Part shown: piece after piece, positions 33,075 to 40,297 of the stretch | How positions within the stretch are numbered: the stretch's first letter is position 1 | Layout: the number at the start of each line of letters is the position of its first letter | Assembly: GCA_017535125.1 (NCBI GenBank) | Contig: JAFXUS010000025.1 | Span: 1 to 44,372, forward strand | Direction of reading: 5' to 3' | DNA length: 44,372 bases | From: Bacteroidales bacterium | Lineage (GTDB): Bacteria; Bacteroidota; Bacteroidia; Bacteroidales; UBA932 | Position numbers and translations under genes: made by a program | The notes under the pieces: model-generated | What the model was told of the DNA's origin: nothing | Databases searched by the model: none | Seen by the model: only the letters and a program-made list of their open reading frames with translations

Positions 33075-33788
33075 ATGGCATACTATTACTACGGCAACGA
33101 CGGCGGACGCAGCGGGGGATTCCTGTCCTCGCTCCCGACCGTCACCAAGAACCTGATCATCATCAACGTGATCGTCTTCATCGCCTCGCTGTTCAACGAG
33201 AACTTCATGATCGGGACCTTCGCGCTGTTCTATCCGACTTCGCAGTATTTCCACTGGTGGCAGGTCGTCACGCACATGTTCATGCACGGCGGCTTCTGGC
33301 ACATTTTCTTCAACATGTACACGCTGCTGATCTTCGGCTGCGTGGTGGAGCGCTACCTCGGCCCGAAGAAATTCCTGCTCTTCTACTTCATCTGCGGGCT
33401 CGGCGCCGTGGCCCTGCATCTCGGCGTAGAATACCTCCAGCTGCAGTCCTACATGGAGGGCGCCGCGCTGGGCAACACCGCCGCGATCCAGAACATCGCG
33501 CTCATCAAGAATACCCCGACCGTCGGCGCTTCCGGCGCCATCTACGGCGTGCTGATGGGCTACGCGATGCTCTTCCCCGAGTCCCGCATGACCCTGCTCT
33601 TCCCGCCCGTGACGCTCAGCGCCAAATGGATGGTGGCCATCTTCGCCGCCATCGAGCTCTTCACCGGCGTGACTGGCGTGTCCGCCGGCATCGCGCATTT
33701 CGCCCATCTGGGCGGCATGCTCATCGGCTGGCTGATGATCCTGTGGTGGCGCAAGCGGGGCATTCTGTTTGACAAAGACCGACTCTGA
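33075..33788 (+). CDS. Rhomboid-family intramembrane serine protease
   Basis: The 237-residue polytopic membrane protein belongs to the rhomboid family, which cleaves membrane proteins within the bilayer. The catalytic serine is Ser153 in GASGAIYG and the partner His211 lies in HFAHLGG. The HIFFN motif (76-80) and WRxxT-like loop (FHWWQVVTHMFMH) also match. About six membrane helices are predicted. The ATG immediately follows the mutL TAA, and the next gene begins 1 nt after the stop, so the three genes are co-transcribed. The substrate is unknown. Confidence 0.94.
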   Translation: MAYYYYGNDGGRSGGFLSSLPTVTKNLIIINVIVFIASLFNENFMIGTFALFYPTSQYFHWWQVVTHMFMHGGFWHIFFNMYTLLIFGCVVERYLGPKKFLLFYFICGLGAVALHLGVEYLQLQSYMEGAALGNTAAIQNIALIKNTPTVGASGAIYGVLMGYAMLFPESRMTLLFPPVTLSAKWMVAIFAAIELFTGVTGVSAGIAHFAHLGGMLIGWLMILWWRKRGILFDKDRL

Positions 33789-33789
33789 C

Positions 33790-34377
33790 ATGGATTCTGC
33801 ACCCATCATCCAGGAAGCCGTGAAGGTGCTCCGCGAAGGCGGGGTGATCCTCTACCCCACCGACACCGTGTGGGGCATCGGCTGCGACGCTACCAACGAG
33901 AAGGCGGTCGCGCGCGTATTCGAAATCAAGCGCCGCTCCGAGGCCAAATCGCTCGTGCTGCTGGCCAGCGACCTCGACATGGTCGCGAAATACATCAAGG
34001 TCATCCCCTCCATCGCCATCGACCTCGTCGAGGTCAACGACGCCCCGATGACCATCATCTACCCGGGCGCCCAGTACCTGGCGTCCAACGTAATGGCCGC
34101 CGACGGCTCCGTCGGCATCCGCATTCCGCTGACCGAGGAGAACCCCGCCGGCGCCTTCTGCCACGAGCTGGTGTACCGCCTGCGCCGCCCGCTCGTCAGC
34201 ACGAGCGCCAACATCTCCGGCGAACCCACGCCGGCCTCCTTCGCCGAGATCTCCGACGAGATCAAGGGCGCCGTGGACTACGTCGTGCCGAAGCCCTTCG
34301 GCGCCGGCGCCACGGGCCGCTCTTCCCAGATCATCAAGCTCGGTCTGGGCGGCGAGGTGGAAATCCTCCGGCCGTAG
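33790..34377 (+). CDS. tsaC: L-threonylcarbamoyladenylate synthase (Sua5/YrdC/YciO family)
   Basis: This family makes threonylcarbamoyl-AMP, the precursor of the t6A37 modification in ANN-decoding tRNAs. The 195-residue product shows the YrdC core: GGVILYPTDTVWGIGCDATNE, KRRSEAKSLVLL, MTIIYPG, GIRIPL and the PLVSTSANISGEP motif. The start MDSAPIIQEAV is chosen over an upstream ATG that would overlap the rhomboid gene. It is the last gene of the mutL cluster. A YciO-like paralogue cannot be fully excluded, but length and motifs favour the synthase. Confidence 0.93.
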   Translation: MDSAPIIQEAVKVLREGGVILYPTDTVWGIGCDATNEKAVARVFEIKRRSEAKSLVLLASDLDMVAKYIKVIPSIAIDLVEVNDAPMTIIYPGAQYLASNVMAADGSVGIRIPLTEENPAGAFCHELVYRLRRPLVSTSANISGEPTPASFAEISDEIKGAVDYVVPKPFGAGATGRSSQIIKLGLGGEVEILRP

Positions 34378-34388
34378 TCTGGCCGTTA

Positions 34389-35159
34389 TCAGAACAGATT
34401 CCCGATCAGGACACCGGCGCGCAGATACGGCGCCGGGCGCGAGCCGCGTACCCAACTGGCCATGGCCTCGCCGTAGCCGTAGTTGAACTGCGAGAACAGT
34501 GCGACGGCACCCAGATGATACGAGACCGCGGCTTCGACATTGACGTTGAACGGGCCGAACACCGGCGTGGCGGTGACGCCCAGTTCCCATTTGCCGTTCG
34601 GGCTGTGATAACCGAGCGTGAGGTCGCCGTAGCCGAAGAAACGCGAGAACACCTCCTGGGTCAGCTCGGTGTCGTACCAGCCGAAGCCGATGCGGAGCGA
34701 GGCCCGGAGCACGAAGCCGCAGGGGAAATAGGCGCTGTATTGTCCGGACAGATAATTGACGGAACGGCTGAAGGTGTCGCCGTCGGTGCCGCGCATGGGC
34801 CTGCCGTTGGAACGGTGCTCCAGGCCGAAGAGCAGTTCGTCGCGCTGCAGCGGGATTCTCAGATAGAGCCCCGGGCTGTAGCAATTGTCAAAGAAAGGCG
34901 ACGACTTGTCGAAGAAATCCCAGACCGAGGTCTGCGTGTATGCGAGACTCAGGTTCATCCCCTCCCGGTTTCCCATGTCTCTCCAGAGGGGCACGGCAAG
35001 GCTCAATTGGAACTTGATGTCGGCCGTGGACTTGTTGACCGGGCCGGACAGGGGCACGCCGCCGATGAAGTACATCGGCCGGAAGAGCTCGACGATCTGG
35101 GCCTTCGCGGGGGTCAGCGCCAGCAGGACGGCCAGCGACAGCAGCAGGAATCGTTTCAT
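34389..35159 (-). CDS. pldA: Outer-membrane phospholipase A (OMPLA-like)
   Basis: This is a 256-residue beta-barrel with a signal peptide (MKRFLLLSLAVLLALTPAKAQ). The OMPLA catalytic pattern is visible: His115 and Ser117 in LEHRSNGR, and Asn135 in SRSVN. The segment between them is about six residues longer than in the E. coli enzyme. OMPLA hydrolyses phospholipids that reach the outer leaflet when the envelope is disturbed. The real start is the ATG overlapping the preceding gene by 4 nt; the longer frame is spurious. It is the last gene of the sigma-factor operon, suggesting control by envelope stress. Confidence 0.87.
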   Translation of the reverse strand: MKRFLLLSLAVLLALTPAKAQIVELFRPMYFIGGVPLSGPVNKSTADIKFQLSLAVPLWRDMGNREGMNLSLAYTQTSVWDFFDKSSPFFDNCYSPGLYLRIPLQRDELLFGLEHRSNGRPMRGTDGDTFSRSVNYLSGQYSAYFPCGFVLRASLRIGFGWYDTELTQEVFSRFFGYGDLTLGYHSPNGKWELGVTATPVFGPFNVNVEAAVSYHLGAVALFSQFNYGYGEAMASWVRGSRPAPYLRAGVLIGNLF

Positions 35160-35515
35160 AGCACCTCTTCTTTCTTGCGCATGCACACCAGGCCGAGTAC
35201 GATGGCCATGAGCGCGACGCCGATGAAGAGGATTTCCCGCTTGTCCCGGAGCGCTTCCAGGGCCTTGGCGAAGGCGGAACTGTCCGCCGCCGGCTGGGCG
35301 GGCACGAACAGGACCAGCAGGGTGATCACGCAACCGAGCACCAGGCCGGCCGCCAGCGCGACGATCAGTGCGATGCGCCCGTTGCGGCGCTCGCCGTCCA
35401 CCGTCTTCTTGATCCCTTCCACGGCGTTCAGCCGGGCGTTCGTCTCGATCATGAACTGCCCTTCTTCCGGCATCTCCGGCGCGTTTTCGCGCAGAAATTG
35501 TTCGATATCTTTCAT
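35156..35515 (-). CDS. Two-helix membrane protein coupled to the sigma factor, possible anti-sigma or DUF5056-like
   Basis: The 119-residue protein has a cytoplasmic N-terminal helix region (MKDIEQFLRENAPEMPEEGQFMIETNARLNAVEGIKK). Two membrane segments follow (~47-70 and ~95-112). It overlaps both neighbours by 4 nt (ATGA): the ECF sigma gene upstream and the phospholipase gene downstream. The layout (short cytoplasmic N-terminus plus membrane anchor, cotranscribed with an ECF sigma factor) is typical of an anti-sigma factor, and it resembles Bacteroidota DUF5056 proteins. No zinc-binding anti-sigma motif is seen. The anti-sigma role is inferred from context alone. Confidence 0.7.
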   Translation of the reverse strand: MKDIEQFLRENAPEMPEEGQFMIETNARLNAVEGIKKTVDGERRNGRIALIVALAAGLVLGCVITLLVLFVPAQPAADSSAFAKALEALRDKREILFIGVALMAIVLGLVCMRKKEEVL

Positions 35516-35988
35516 AAGCGGATGTGCTGTTTGAGGTGGTCCCGGCCCACCGAGAGATGATATTTTACCGTGCCGGCCGGAATCTGCATGATGGATGCGA
35601 TATCCTTGACCGGAAGGTCTTCGAAATAATGCAGGGCGATGACGGTACGTTCCTTCTCGGGAATCTTCGTCAGGGCCCGCCGCAATTCTTCGTGCCGGAA
35701 GGAGGCGTCGGAGGCCGCTCCGTCGGCCACGTGCAGGGCTTCGGGAGAATCCAGCGACACGGACGGCGCCGGCACGCGCCGCAGGTTATCAATAAAACAA
35801 TTGTATGCAATCCGGAACACCCAGGCCTTGAAGTTCCCGATGAAGCGGTCGGAGCTCACGTAGGCGCGCACCAGCGCTTCCTGCGCGAGGTCGTCGGCCA
35901 GCGCGGAATCTCCGCACAGCGATGCCAGGAACCGCCGCAGCCGTCCCTGACATGCCCTCACTTCGGAGATGAACCGCTCCCGAGTCAT
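35512..35988 (-). CDS. ECF-type RNA polymerase sigma factor
   Basis: This 158-residue sigma-70-family protein has only regions 2 and 4. Region 2 includes LADDLAQEALVRAYV and NFKAWVFRIAYNCFIDNLRR. Region 4 includes KIPEKERTVIALHYFEDLPVKDIASIMQIPAGTVKYHLSVGRDHLKQ, with a helix-turn-helix for the -35 element. It lies 3 nt after the DUF6249-like gene and overlaps the downstream membrane-protein gene by 4 nt, which is the usual sigma/anti-sigma coupling. Unlike many Bacteroidota ECFs, it is not next to a FecR/TonB-receptor pair. Target promoters are unknown; outer-membrane phospholipase A in the same operon hints at envelope homeostasis. Confidence 0.93.
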   Translation of the reverse strand: MTRERFISEVRACQGRLRRFLASLCGDSALADDLAQEALVRAYVSSDRFIGNFKAWVFRIAYNCFIDNLRRVPAPSVSLDSPEALHVADGAASDASFRHEELRRALTKIPEKERTVIALHYFEDLPVKDIASIMQIPAGTVKYHLSVGRDHLKQHIRL

Positions 35989-35991
35989 TTC

Positions 35992-36417
35992 TTACTTGTT
36001 CTCCAGAAGTTCTTTTTCTTCGGCCTCGATTTCCTTGGCCAGCATCTTCTTGCCGGTGAAGTAGGAGATGAAGAGTCCGACACCCACGGCCAGCATGGCA
36101 CCGGCTGCATAGGGAAGGAAAGCGTTGAATCCGAAATTCGTCACTTTGAAGACATAGATGAGCAGAAAGGCAAGACCCATCAGGAAGGTGATGCAGGCGC
36201 CGTTGAGCTTTTCGAGAAGATCCTGCTTGATCGAAGCTTTCTTCTTGCTCGACTTGAAAATCTCGGGGTCGATGGTCTGGCCATTTTCGATGGCTTTCAG
36301 CATAACTTCCGCTTTGCGGTTGGTCTCATTCTGACGGACGCGGCCGACGATGAAGACGATCAGGACGGGGAGGACGACGCAGACTGCGATCGGAACCAGG
36401 ATATTCATCAGATACAT
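35992..36417 (-). CDS. DUF6249-like membrane protein
   Basis: The 141-residue protein has an N-terminal helix (MNILVPIAVCVVLPVLIVFIVG) and a cytoplasmic segment (NRKAEVMLKAIENGQTIDPEIF). Two further helices (~80-97, ~102-122) and a charged tail (KEIEAEEKELLENK) complete it. The helix-then-ENGQ pattern resembles DUF6249, a Bacteroidota family of unknown function often found beside sigma-factor genes. An alternative start three codons later (MNILVPI) is equally plausible. It lies 3 nt before the ECF sigma gene on the same strand. Confidence 0.75.
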   Translation of the reverse strand: MYLMNILVPIAVCVVLPVLIVFIVGRVRQNETNRKAEVMLKAIENGQTIDPEIFKSSKKKASIKQDLLEKLNGACITFLMGLAFLLIYVFKVTNFGFNAFLPYAAGAMLAVGVGLFISYFTGKKMLAKEIEAEEKELLENK

Positions 36418-36454
36418 AACAGGTTGTGTTTTATTGTTTAACTATTTTTCTTGC

Positions 36455-36502
36455 CCTTTCCGGGGCGGTTTCATAGCTATAACGCAAAACCGCTCCGAAA
36501 GG
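36455..36502. repeat. Imperfect inverted repeat in the DUF6249/radA divergent gap
   Basis: Arms 36455-36471 and 36487-36502 are complementary except for one extra base and one mismatch, with a 15-nt AT-rich loop. They lie about 40-85 nt upstream of the DUF6249-like start and just upstream of the radA promoter, in the 151-nt divergent gap. Without a T-run it is not an obvious terminator; it could be a leader structure or a regulatory dyad. Confidence 0.5.
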
Positions 36503-36553
36503 TTGGAAAAAAGTTGAACATTTTTTCAATTACAAGTTTACGGAACTTTTTCG

Positions 36554-36561
36554 TATTTTTG
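36554..36561 (+). promoter_or_regulatory. -7 promoter box of radA
   Basis: TATTTTTG matches TAnnTTTG and ends 7 nt before the radA ATG at 36569, so the transcript would have almost no leader. The -33 region contains only a weak TTTA-like element. Confidence 0.55.
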
Positions 36562-36568
36562 TGATGCT

Positions 36569-37930
36569 ATGGCGACAAAAGCGAAAACGGTCTTCTACTG
36601 CACGTCGTGCGGGAACGAGAGCCCCAAGTGGATGGGGCGCTGCCCGGCGTGCGGGGAGTGGAACACCATGAAGGAAGCGCCGGCGGAGCCGAAAAAGGGA
36701 TCCGCGTCCGGCGGCATCGCTTCGCGCTCCGACCGCAGGCCGCAGCAGCTGCGCGAAATCGACTATTCGCAGGACGCGCGCATTTCCCTCGGACTGACGG
36801 AAGTGGACCGCATCCTCGGCGGCGGCATGGTGCCGGGATCGCTGGTGCTGATCGGCGGTGAGCCGGGCATCGGCAAGTCCACGCTCAGCCTGCAGATCCC
36901 CCTGAGCTGCCCCCATCTGCGCACGCTCTACGTGACGGGCGAGGAAAGCGCGAAGCAGGTCGGCATGCGTGCGAAGCGCCTCGGCGGCGACGACGGCAAC
37001 TGCTCCATCTTCTGCGAGACGCTGATCGGCACCGTCATAGAGGAAGCGCGCGCGATGCAGCCCGACCTGATGATCGTGGACTCCGTCCAGACGATGTACA
37101 CCGATACGGTCGATTCCGCGCCGGGCTCCGTCAGCCAGATCAAGGAAGTGGCCGCGGCGTTGCTGCGCTTCGCCAAGGAGAGCGGCGTGCCCGTGATCCT
37201 GATCGGCCACATCACCAAGGACGGCTTCATCGCCGGTCCGAAGATTCTCGAGCACATCGTGGACGTCGTGCTGCAGTTCGAGGGTGAGAACCGCGGCTCC
37301 TACCGCATCCTGCGCAGCATCAAGAACCGTTTCGGCTCCACGGCGGAGCTCGCCGTCTTCGAAATGACGGGCACGGGCCTGCGCGAGGTCGCCAATCCTT
37401 CCGAACTGTTGATTCCGATGCACGAGCAGGGCCTCAGCGGCACCGCCATCGCAGCCATGCTGGACGGCACGCGCCCGTTGCTCTTCGAGGTGCAGGCGCT
37501 GGTCAGTTCCGCCGTTTACGGCACTGCGCAGCGTTCCGCCACGGGCTTCGACGCCCGCCGTCTCAACATGCTGCTGGCCGTGCTGGAGAAGCGCGCCGGC
37601 TTCCACCTCAGCGCCAAGGACGTGTTTCTGAACATGGCCGGCGGCCTGAAGGTGAGCGATCCTGCGGTGGACCTCGCGGTCATCTGCGCCGTGCTGTCGT
37701 CCAATTTCGATTTCGCCATTCCCGCCGACGTCTGCTTTGCCGGCGAGGTGGGCCTGAGCGGCGAGATCCGCCCCGTCGGGCAGATCGAGCGCCGCGTGCA
37801 GGAAGCGGCCCGGCTGGGCTTCAAACGCATCTTCGTGTCCTCCTTCTCCAAGGTGGAGGGCAAGCCGGAAGGCATACGCGTGATCAAGGTCGCCGACGTG
37901 CCGGCGCTGGTAAAAGCCCTCTTCAAATAG
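36569..37930 (+). CDS. radA: DNA repair protein RadA (Sms)
   Basis: RadA is a hexameric RecA-like motor that helps process recombination intermediates with RecA. The 453-residue protein has a four-cysteine zinc finger (Cys11, Cys14, Cys25, Cys28). Walker A is GGEPGIGKST with Lys103, Walker B lies in LMIVDSVQTM, and the RadA-specific KNRFGS motif follows. A C-terminal Lon-protease-like domain is present (FDARRLNMLLAVLEKRAG and on, without the protease active site expected of Lon). Start, length and motif order are standard. rsmE begins 3 nt downstream. Confidence 0.97.
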   Translation: MATKAKTVFYCTSCGNESPKWMGRCPACGEWNTMKEAPAEPKKGSASGGIASRSDRRPQQLREIDYSQDARISLGLTEVDRILGGGMVPGSLVLIGGEPGIGKSTLSLQIPLSCPHLRTLYVTGEESAKQVGMRAKRLGGDDGNCSIFCETLIGTVIEEARAMQPDLMIVDSVQTMYTDTVDSAPGSVSQIKEVAAALLRFAKESGVPVILIGHITKDGFIAGPKILEHIVDVVLQFEGENRGSYRILRSIKNRFGSTAELAVFEMTGTGLREVANPSELLIPMHEQGLSGTAIAAMLDGTRPLLFEVQALVSSAVYGTAQRSATGFDARRLNMLLAVLEKRAGFHLSAKDVFLNMAGGLKVSDPAVDLAVICAVLSSNFDFAIPADVCFAGEVGLSGEIRPVGQIERRVQEAARLGFKRIFVSSFSKVEGKPEGIRVIKVADVPALVKALFK

Positions 37931-37933
37931 CGT

Positions 37934-38662
37934 ATGGAGCTGTATTTCGCTGACGATATCCAGGAGTCCCGGGTCCGGCTGGATCCGGAGGAGTCCGCGC
38001 ATTGCGTCCGCGTGCTGCGGCACCGCCCGGGCGACGAGATTTCCGTGATCGACGGCGTCGGAACGCTCTACCGCTGCGCGTTGGAGATTGCCGACGCCAA
38101 GGGCGCCGAAGCGCGCATCCTCGAGCGGACGCCCGGCTTCGGGGCGCTTCCCTACCACCTGACCATGGCGGTCTGCCCGACCAAGAATATCGACCGTTTC
38201 GAGTGGTTCGTGGAGAAGGCGACGGAGATCGGCGTCGATGTGATCGCGCCGGTGATCGGCGAGCGCTCGGAGCGCAAGGTCCTCAAGACCGAGCGGCTCA
38301 GGCGCCTTGCGCTCTCCGCGACCAAGCAGTCGCTCAAAGCCGCCATTCCGCAGATCACCGAGCCGCAGTCCGTCCGCGACTTCATCCTCAGCGCCCCCGA
38401 AGGCGCAATGAAACTAATCTGTTACTGCTTCGATGATGTCCCGCGGGTGCCTGTCACGAACGCCTTGAATCCCAGAATAAAGGATATCGCGATTCTGATT
38501 GGTCCGGAGGGAGATTTCAGCCCCGAGGAGGCGGCGCTGGCGCGGGAACACGGATGGATCCCGGTGCAGCTGGGTCCCAGCCGCCTGCGGACCGAGACCG
38601 CGGCGGTCGTCGCCGCCACCGCAGTTTACCTGTTTTTTACAAAAAGAACCCGCATGATTTGA
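37934..38662 (+). CDS. rsmE: 16S rRNA (uracil-1498-N3)-methyltransferase RsmE
   Basis: RsmE is a SPOUT-fold methyltransferase that methylates U1498 of 16S rRNA in the assembled small subunit. The 242-residue protein has an N-terminal PUA-like RNA-binding part (SAHCVRVLRHRPGDEISVIDG) and the C-terminal knot that binds S-adenosylmethionine (ILIGPEGDFSPEEAALA, LGPSRLRTETAAVVA). KATEIGVDVIAPV also matches. It follows radA by 3 nt. Its last four codons and stop lie inside the hairpin of the terminator at 38647-38675. Confidence 0.96.
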   Translation: MELYFADDIQESRVRLDPEESAHCVRVLRHRPGDEISVIDGVGTLYRCALEIADAKGAEARILERTPGFGALPYHLTMAVCPTKNIDRFEWFVEKATEIGVDVIAPVIGERSERKVLKTERLRRLALSATKQSLKAAIPQITEPQSVRDFILSAPEGAMKLICYCFDDVPRVPVTNALNPRIKDIAILIGPEGDFSPEEAALAREHGWIPVQLGPSRLRTETAAVVAATAVYLFFTKRTRMI

Positions 38663-38675
38663 TGCGGGTTTTTTT
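38647..38675. terminator. Bidirectional terminator overlapping the rsmE 3' end
   Basis: Arms 38647-38655 and 38662-38670 form a perfect 9-bp stem with loop GATTTG. Plus-strand transcription then meets TTTTT, while minus-strand transcription meets TTCTTTTTGT, so the element can end both rsmE and the convergent phosphodiesterase gene. The left arm and loop are rsmE codons including its TGA. Confidence 0.85.
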
Positions 38676-38714
38676 GTAATCTGTTATCTGTCAAACACTT
38701 GTCAAAAACACCTA

Positions 38715-39209
38715 CTAATTTCTCGGGAGCTCGTAAACTTCCATGTCCTTGATCTCTCCTGCCTCGATTTTGAAGCGGAGGGCGGTGCGGACGACGTGCC
38801 AGCCCTGGATGCCGGCGGCGCCGGGGTTGACGTACAGCATCTTGTAGGTATGGTCCTGCATCACCTTGAGGATGTGGGAGTGGCCGCAGATGAAAATGTC
38901 GGGTTTGTAGCGGTCGATCAGCGCGGCGGCGCGGAGGTCGTAGTGGCCGGGCGAACCGCCGATGTGGGTCATCAGGATCTTCTTGCCCTGGACTTCCAGG
39001 TACTGGTAGGCCGGGTATTCGCGGCGGATGTCCTGGCCGTCGCAGTTGCCGTGGACGCCGACGAGCGGCTTGAACGCGGCGATGGAATCGGCGAAGGAGA
39101 GGCCGCCGCCGAAGTCGCCGGCGTGCCAGATGACGTCCACCGGCTCCAGGAAGGACTTGAAGCCGTCGGAGAAGACCCCGTGGGTGTCGCTGATTAATCC
39201 GATATACAT
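38715..39209 (-). CDS. YfcE/MJ0936-family metallophosphoesterase
   Basis: This 164-residue phosphodiesterase has a two-metal calcineurin-like fold. Motifs are GLISDTHG (residues 4-11, Asp and His ligands), HAGDFGG, GVHGNCDG, MTHIGG and CGHSHI. Family members hydrolyse phosphodiesters such as bis-pNPP in vitro; their natural substrates are uncertain. The start MYIGLISDTHG is certain from the conserved motif. The frame is open 20 codons further upstream only because it runs through the palindromic repeat (reading HSGLDPESP). It is convergent with rsmE. Confidence 0.93.
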   Translation of the reverse strand: MYIGLISDTHGVFSDGFKSFLEPVDVIWHAGDFGGGLSFADSIAAFKPLVGVHGNCDGQDIRREYPAYQYLEVQGKKILMTHIGGSPGHYDLRAAALIDRYKPDIFICGHSHILKVMQDHTYKMLYVNPGAAGIQGWHVVRTALRFKIEAGEIKDMEVYELPRN

Positions 39210-39217
39210 GGTGGTTG

Positions 39218-39265
39218 GAGATTCCGGGTCAAGCCCGGAATGACTATAAAAGTGCCCGGAATGAC
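39218..39265. repeat. Dispersed palindromic repeat copy plus a partial second copy
   Basis: The full copy has perfect 8-bp arms, 39221-39228 and 39234-39241, around TCAAG, with flanks GGAG and GAC as in the mutL copy. Its right arm GCCCGGAATGAC (39233-39244) is repeated at 39254-39265. It lies between galE and the phosphodiesterase gene, in a 63-nt gap otherwise without features. Confidence 0.8.
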
Positions 39266-39272
39266 GCAAGAG

Positions 39273-40292
39273 CTACTGGGCGAGTTTCTGCTCCCAGGCC
39301 CAGGCGGCGGCGAGGGTCTGCTCGATGCTGCGCTCCGCCTTCCAGCCGAGTTCCTTTTCGGCCAGGGTCGGGTCGGCCCAGATGGCCACCACGTCGCCCG
39401 GGCGACGCGGTGCGAACTTCCAGTTCAGCTTGACGCCGTTCACCTTCTCGAAGGCGTTGATCAGCTCCAGCACGGAGAGCGGCCGGCCGGTGCCGACGTT
39501 GAAGATCTCGTAATCCTGCTTCATCTTGTTCTCGCACATGCGCGTGACGGCGCAGACATGCGCCTTGGCCAGGTCCACGATGTCGATGAAGTCGCGCTGG
39601 CAGGTCCCGTCCGGGGTCGGATAGTCGTTGCCGAACACCGAGAGGCATTCACGCTTGCCGATGGCGGTCTGCGTGATGAAGGGCACCAGGTTGTTGGGCA
39701 CGCCGCGCGGCAGCTCGCCGATGAGCGCGGACGGGTGGGCGCCGATGGGGTTGAAATAGCGCAGCGCGATGCCGCGCACGCCCGGATAGGCCTTCACGCT
39801 GTCGCGCAGGATGTCCTCGCACATCGTCTTCGTGTTGCCGTAGGGCGACTCGGCCGGCTGGCGGGGAGTCGATTCCGTCACCGGGAGGACGTCCGTCTGG
39901 CCATAGACCGTCGCGGACGAGGAGAAGAGTACGTTGCAGCCCCCCTTGCGACGCGCGGCCTCCAGGATGTTGATGAAGGATGTCAGGTTGTTGCGATAGT
40001 ACTTGAGCGGCTCCGCGACCGACTCGCCCACCGCCTTGAAGGCGGCGAAATGGATGACCGCGTCGATGGAATACTTCGCGAAGAGTTCCTCGACGGAAGA
40101 CTTGTGGCAGAAATCCATCGGGACCAACGGGAGTTCGCGGCCCAGGATGGCGCACACGCCCTTGTAGTTGGTCTCGTCGCAGTTGGAGAAATTGTCGGCG
40201 ATGACGACGTCATAGCCGGCCTGGGCCAGCTCCACGGTCACGTGGCTGCCGATGAATCCGGCTCCGCCGGACACGAGTACGGTCTTCTTCAT
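39273..40292 (-). CDS. galE: UDP-glucose 4-epimerase (GalE)
   Basis: GalE interconverts UDP-glucose and UDP-galactose using tightly bound NAD. The 339-residue protein is a standard extended SDR: nucleotide-binding GGAGFIGSH (9-17), the catalytic Ser124-126 region in FSSSATVYG, YxxxK at Tyr151 and Lys155, and RYFNPIGAH. The C-terminal half binds UDP-sugar. The start MKKTVLVSGG is certain; the frame runs upstream through the CYTH gene by GC bias. It begins 5 nt after the CYTH gene. It serves surface-glycan synthesis or galactose use; it is not evidently part of the PUL. Confidence 0.97.
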   Translation of the reverse strand: MKKTVLVSGGAGFIGSHVTVELAQAGYDVVIADNFSNCDETNYKGVCAILGRELPLVPMDFCHKSSVEELFAKYSIDAVIHFAAFKAVGESVAEPLKYYRNNLTSFINILEAARRKGGCNVLFSSSATVYGQTDVLPVTESTPRQPAESPYGNTKTMCEDILRDSVKAYPGVRGIALRYFNPIGAHPSALIGELPRGVPNNLVPFITQTAIGKRECLSVFGNDYPTPDGTCQRDFIDIVDLAKAHVCAVTRMCENKMKQDYEIFNVGTGRPLSVLELINAFEKVNGVKLNWKFAPRRPGDVVAIWADPTLAEKELGWKAERSIEQTLAAAWAWEQKLAQ

Positions 40293-40297
40293 ATCGC

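Noticed and set aside
39210..39269. 20-residue N-terminal extension of the phosphodiesterase
   Set aside because: It translates the palindromic repeat (HSGLDPESP); the conserved start motif GLISDTHG fixes the start at 39209.
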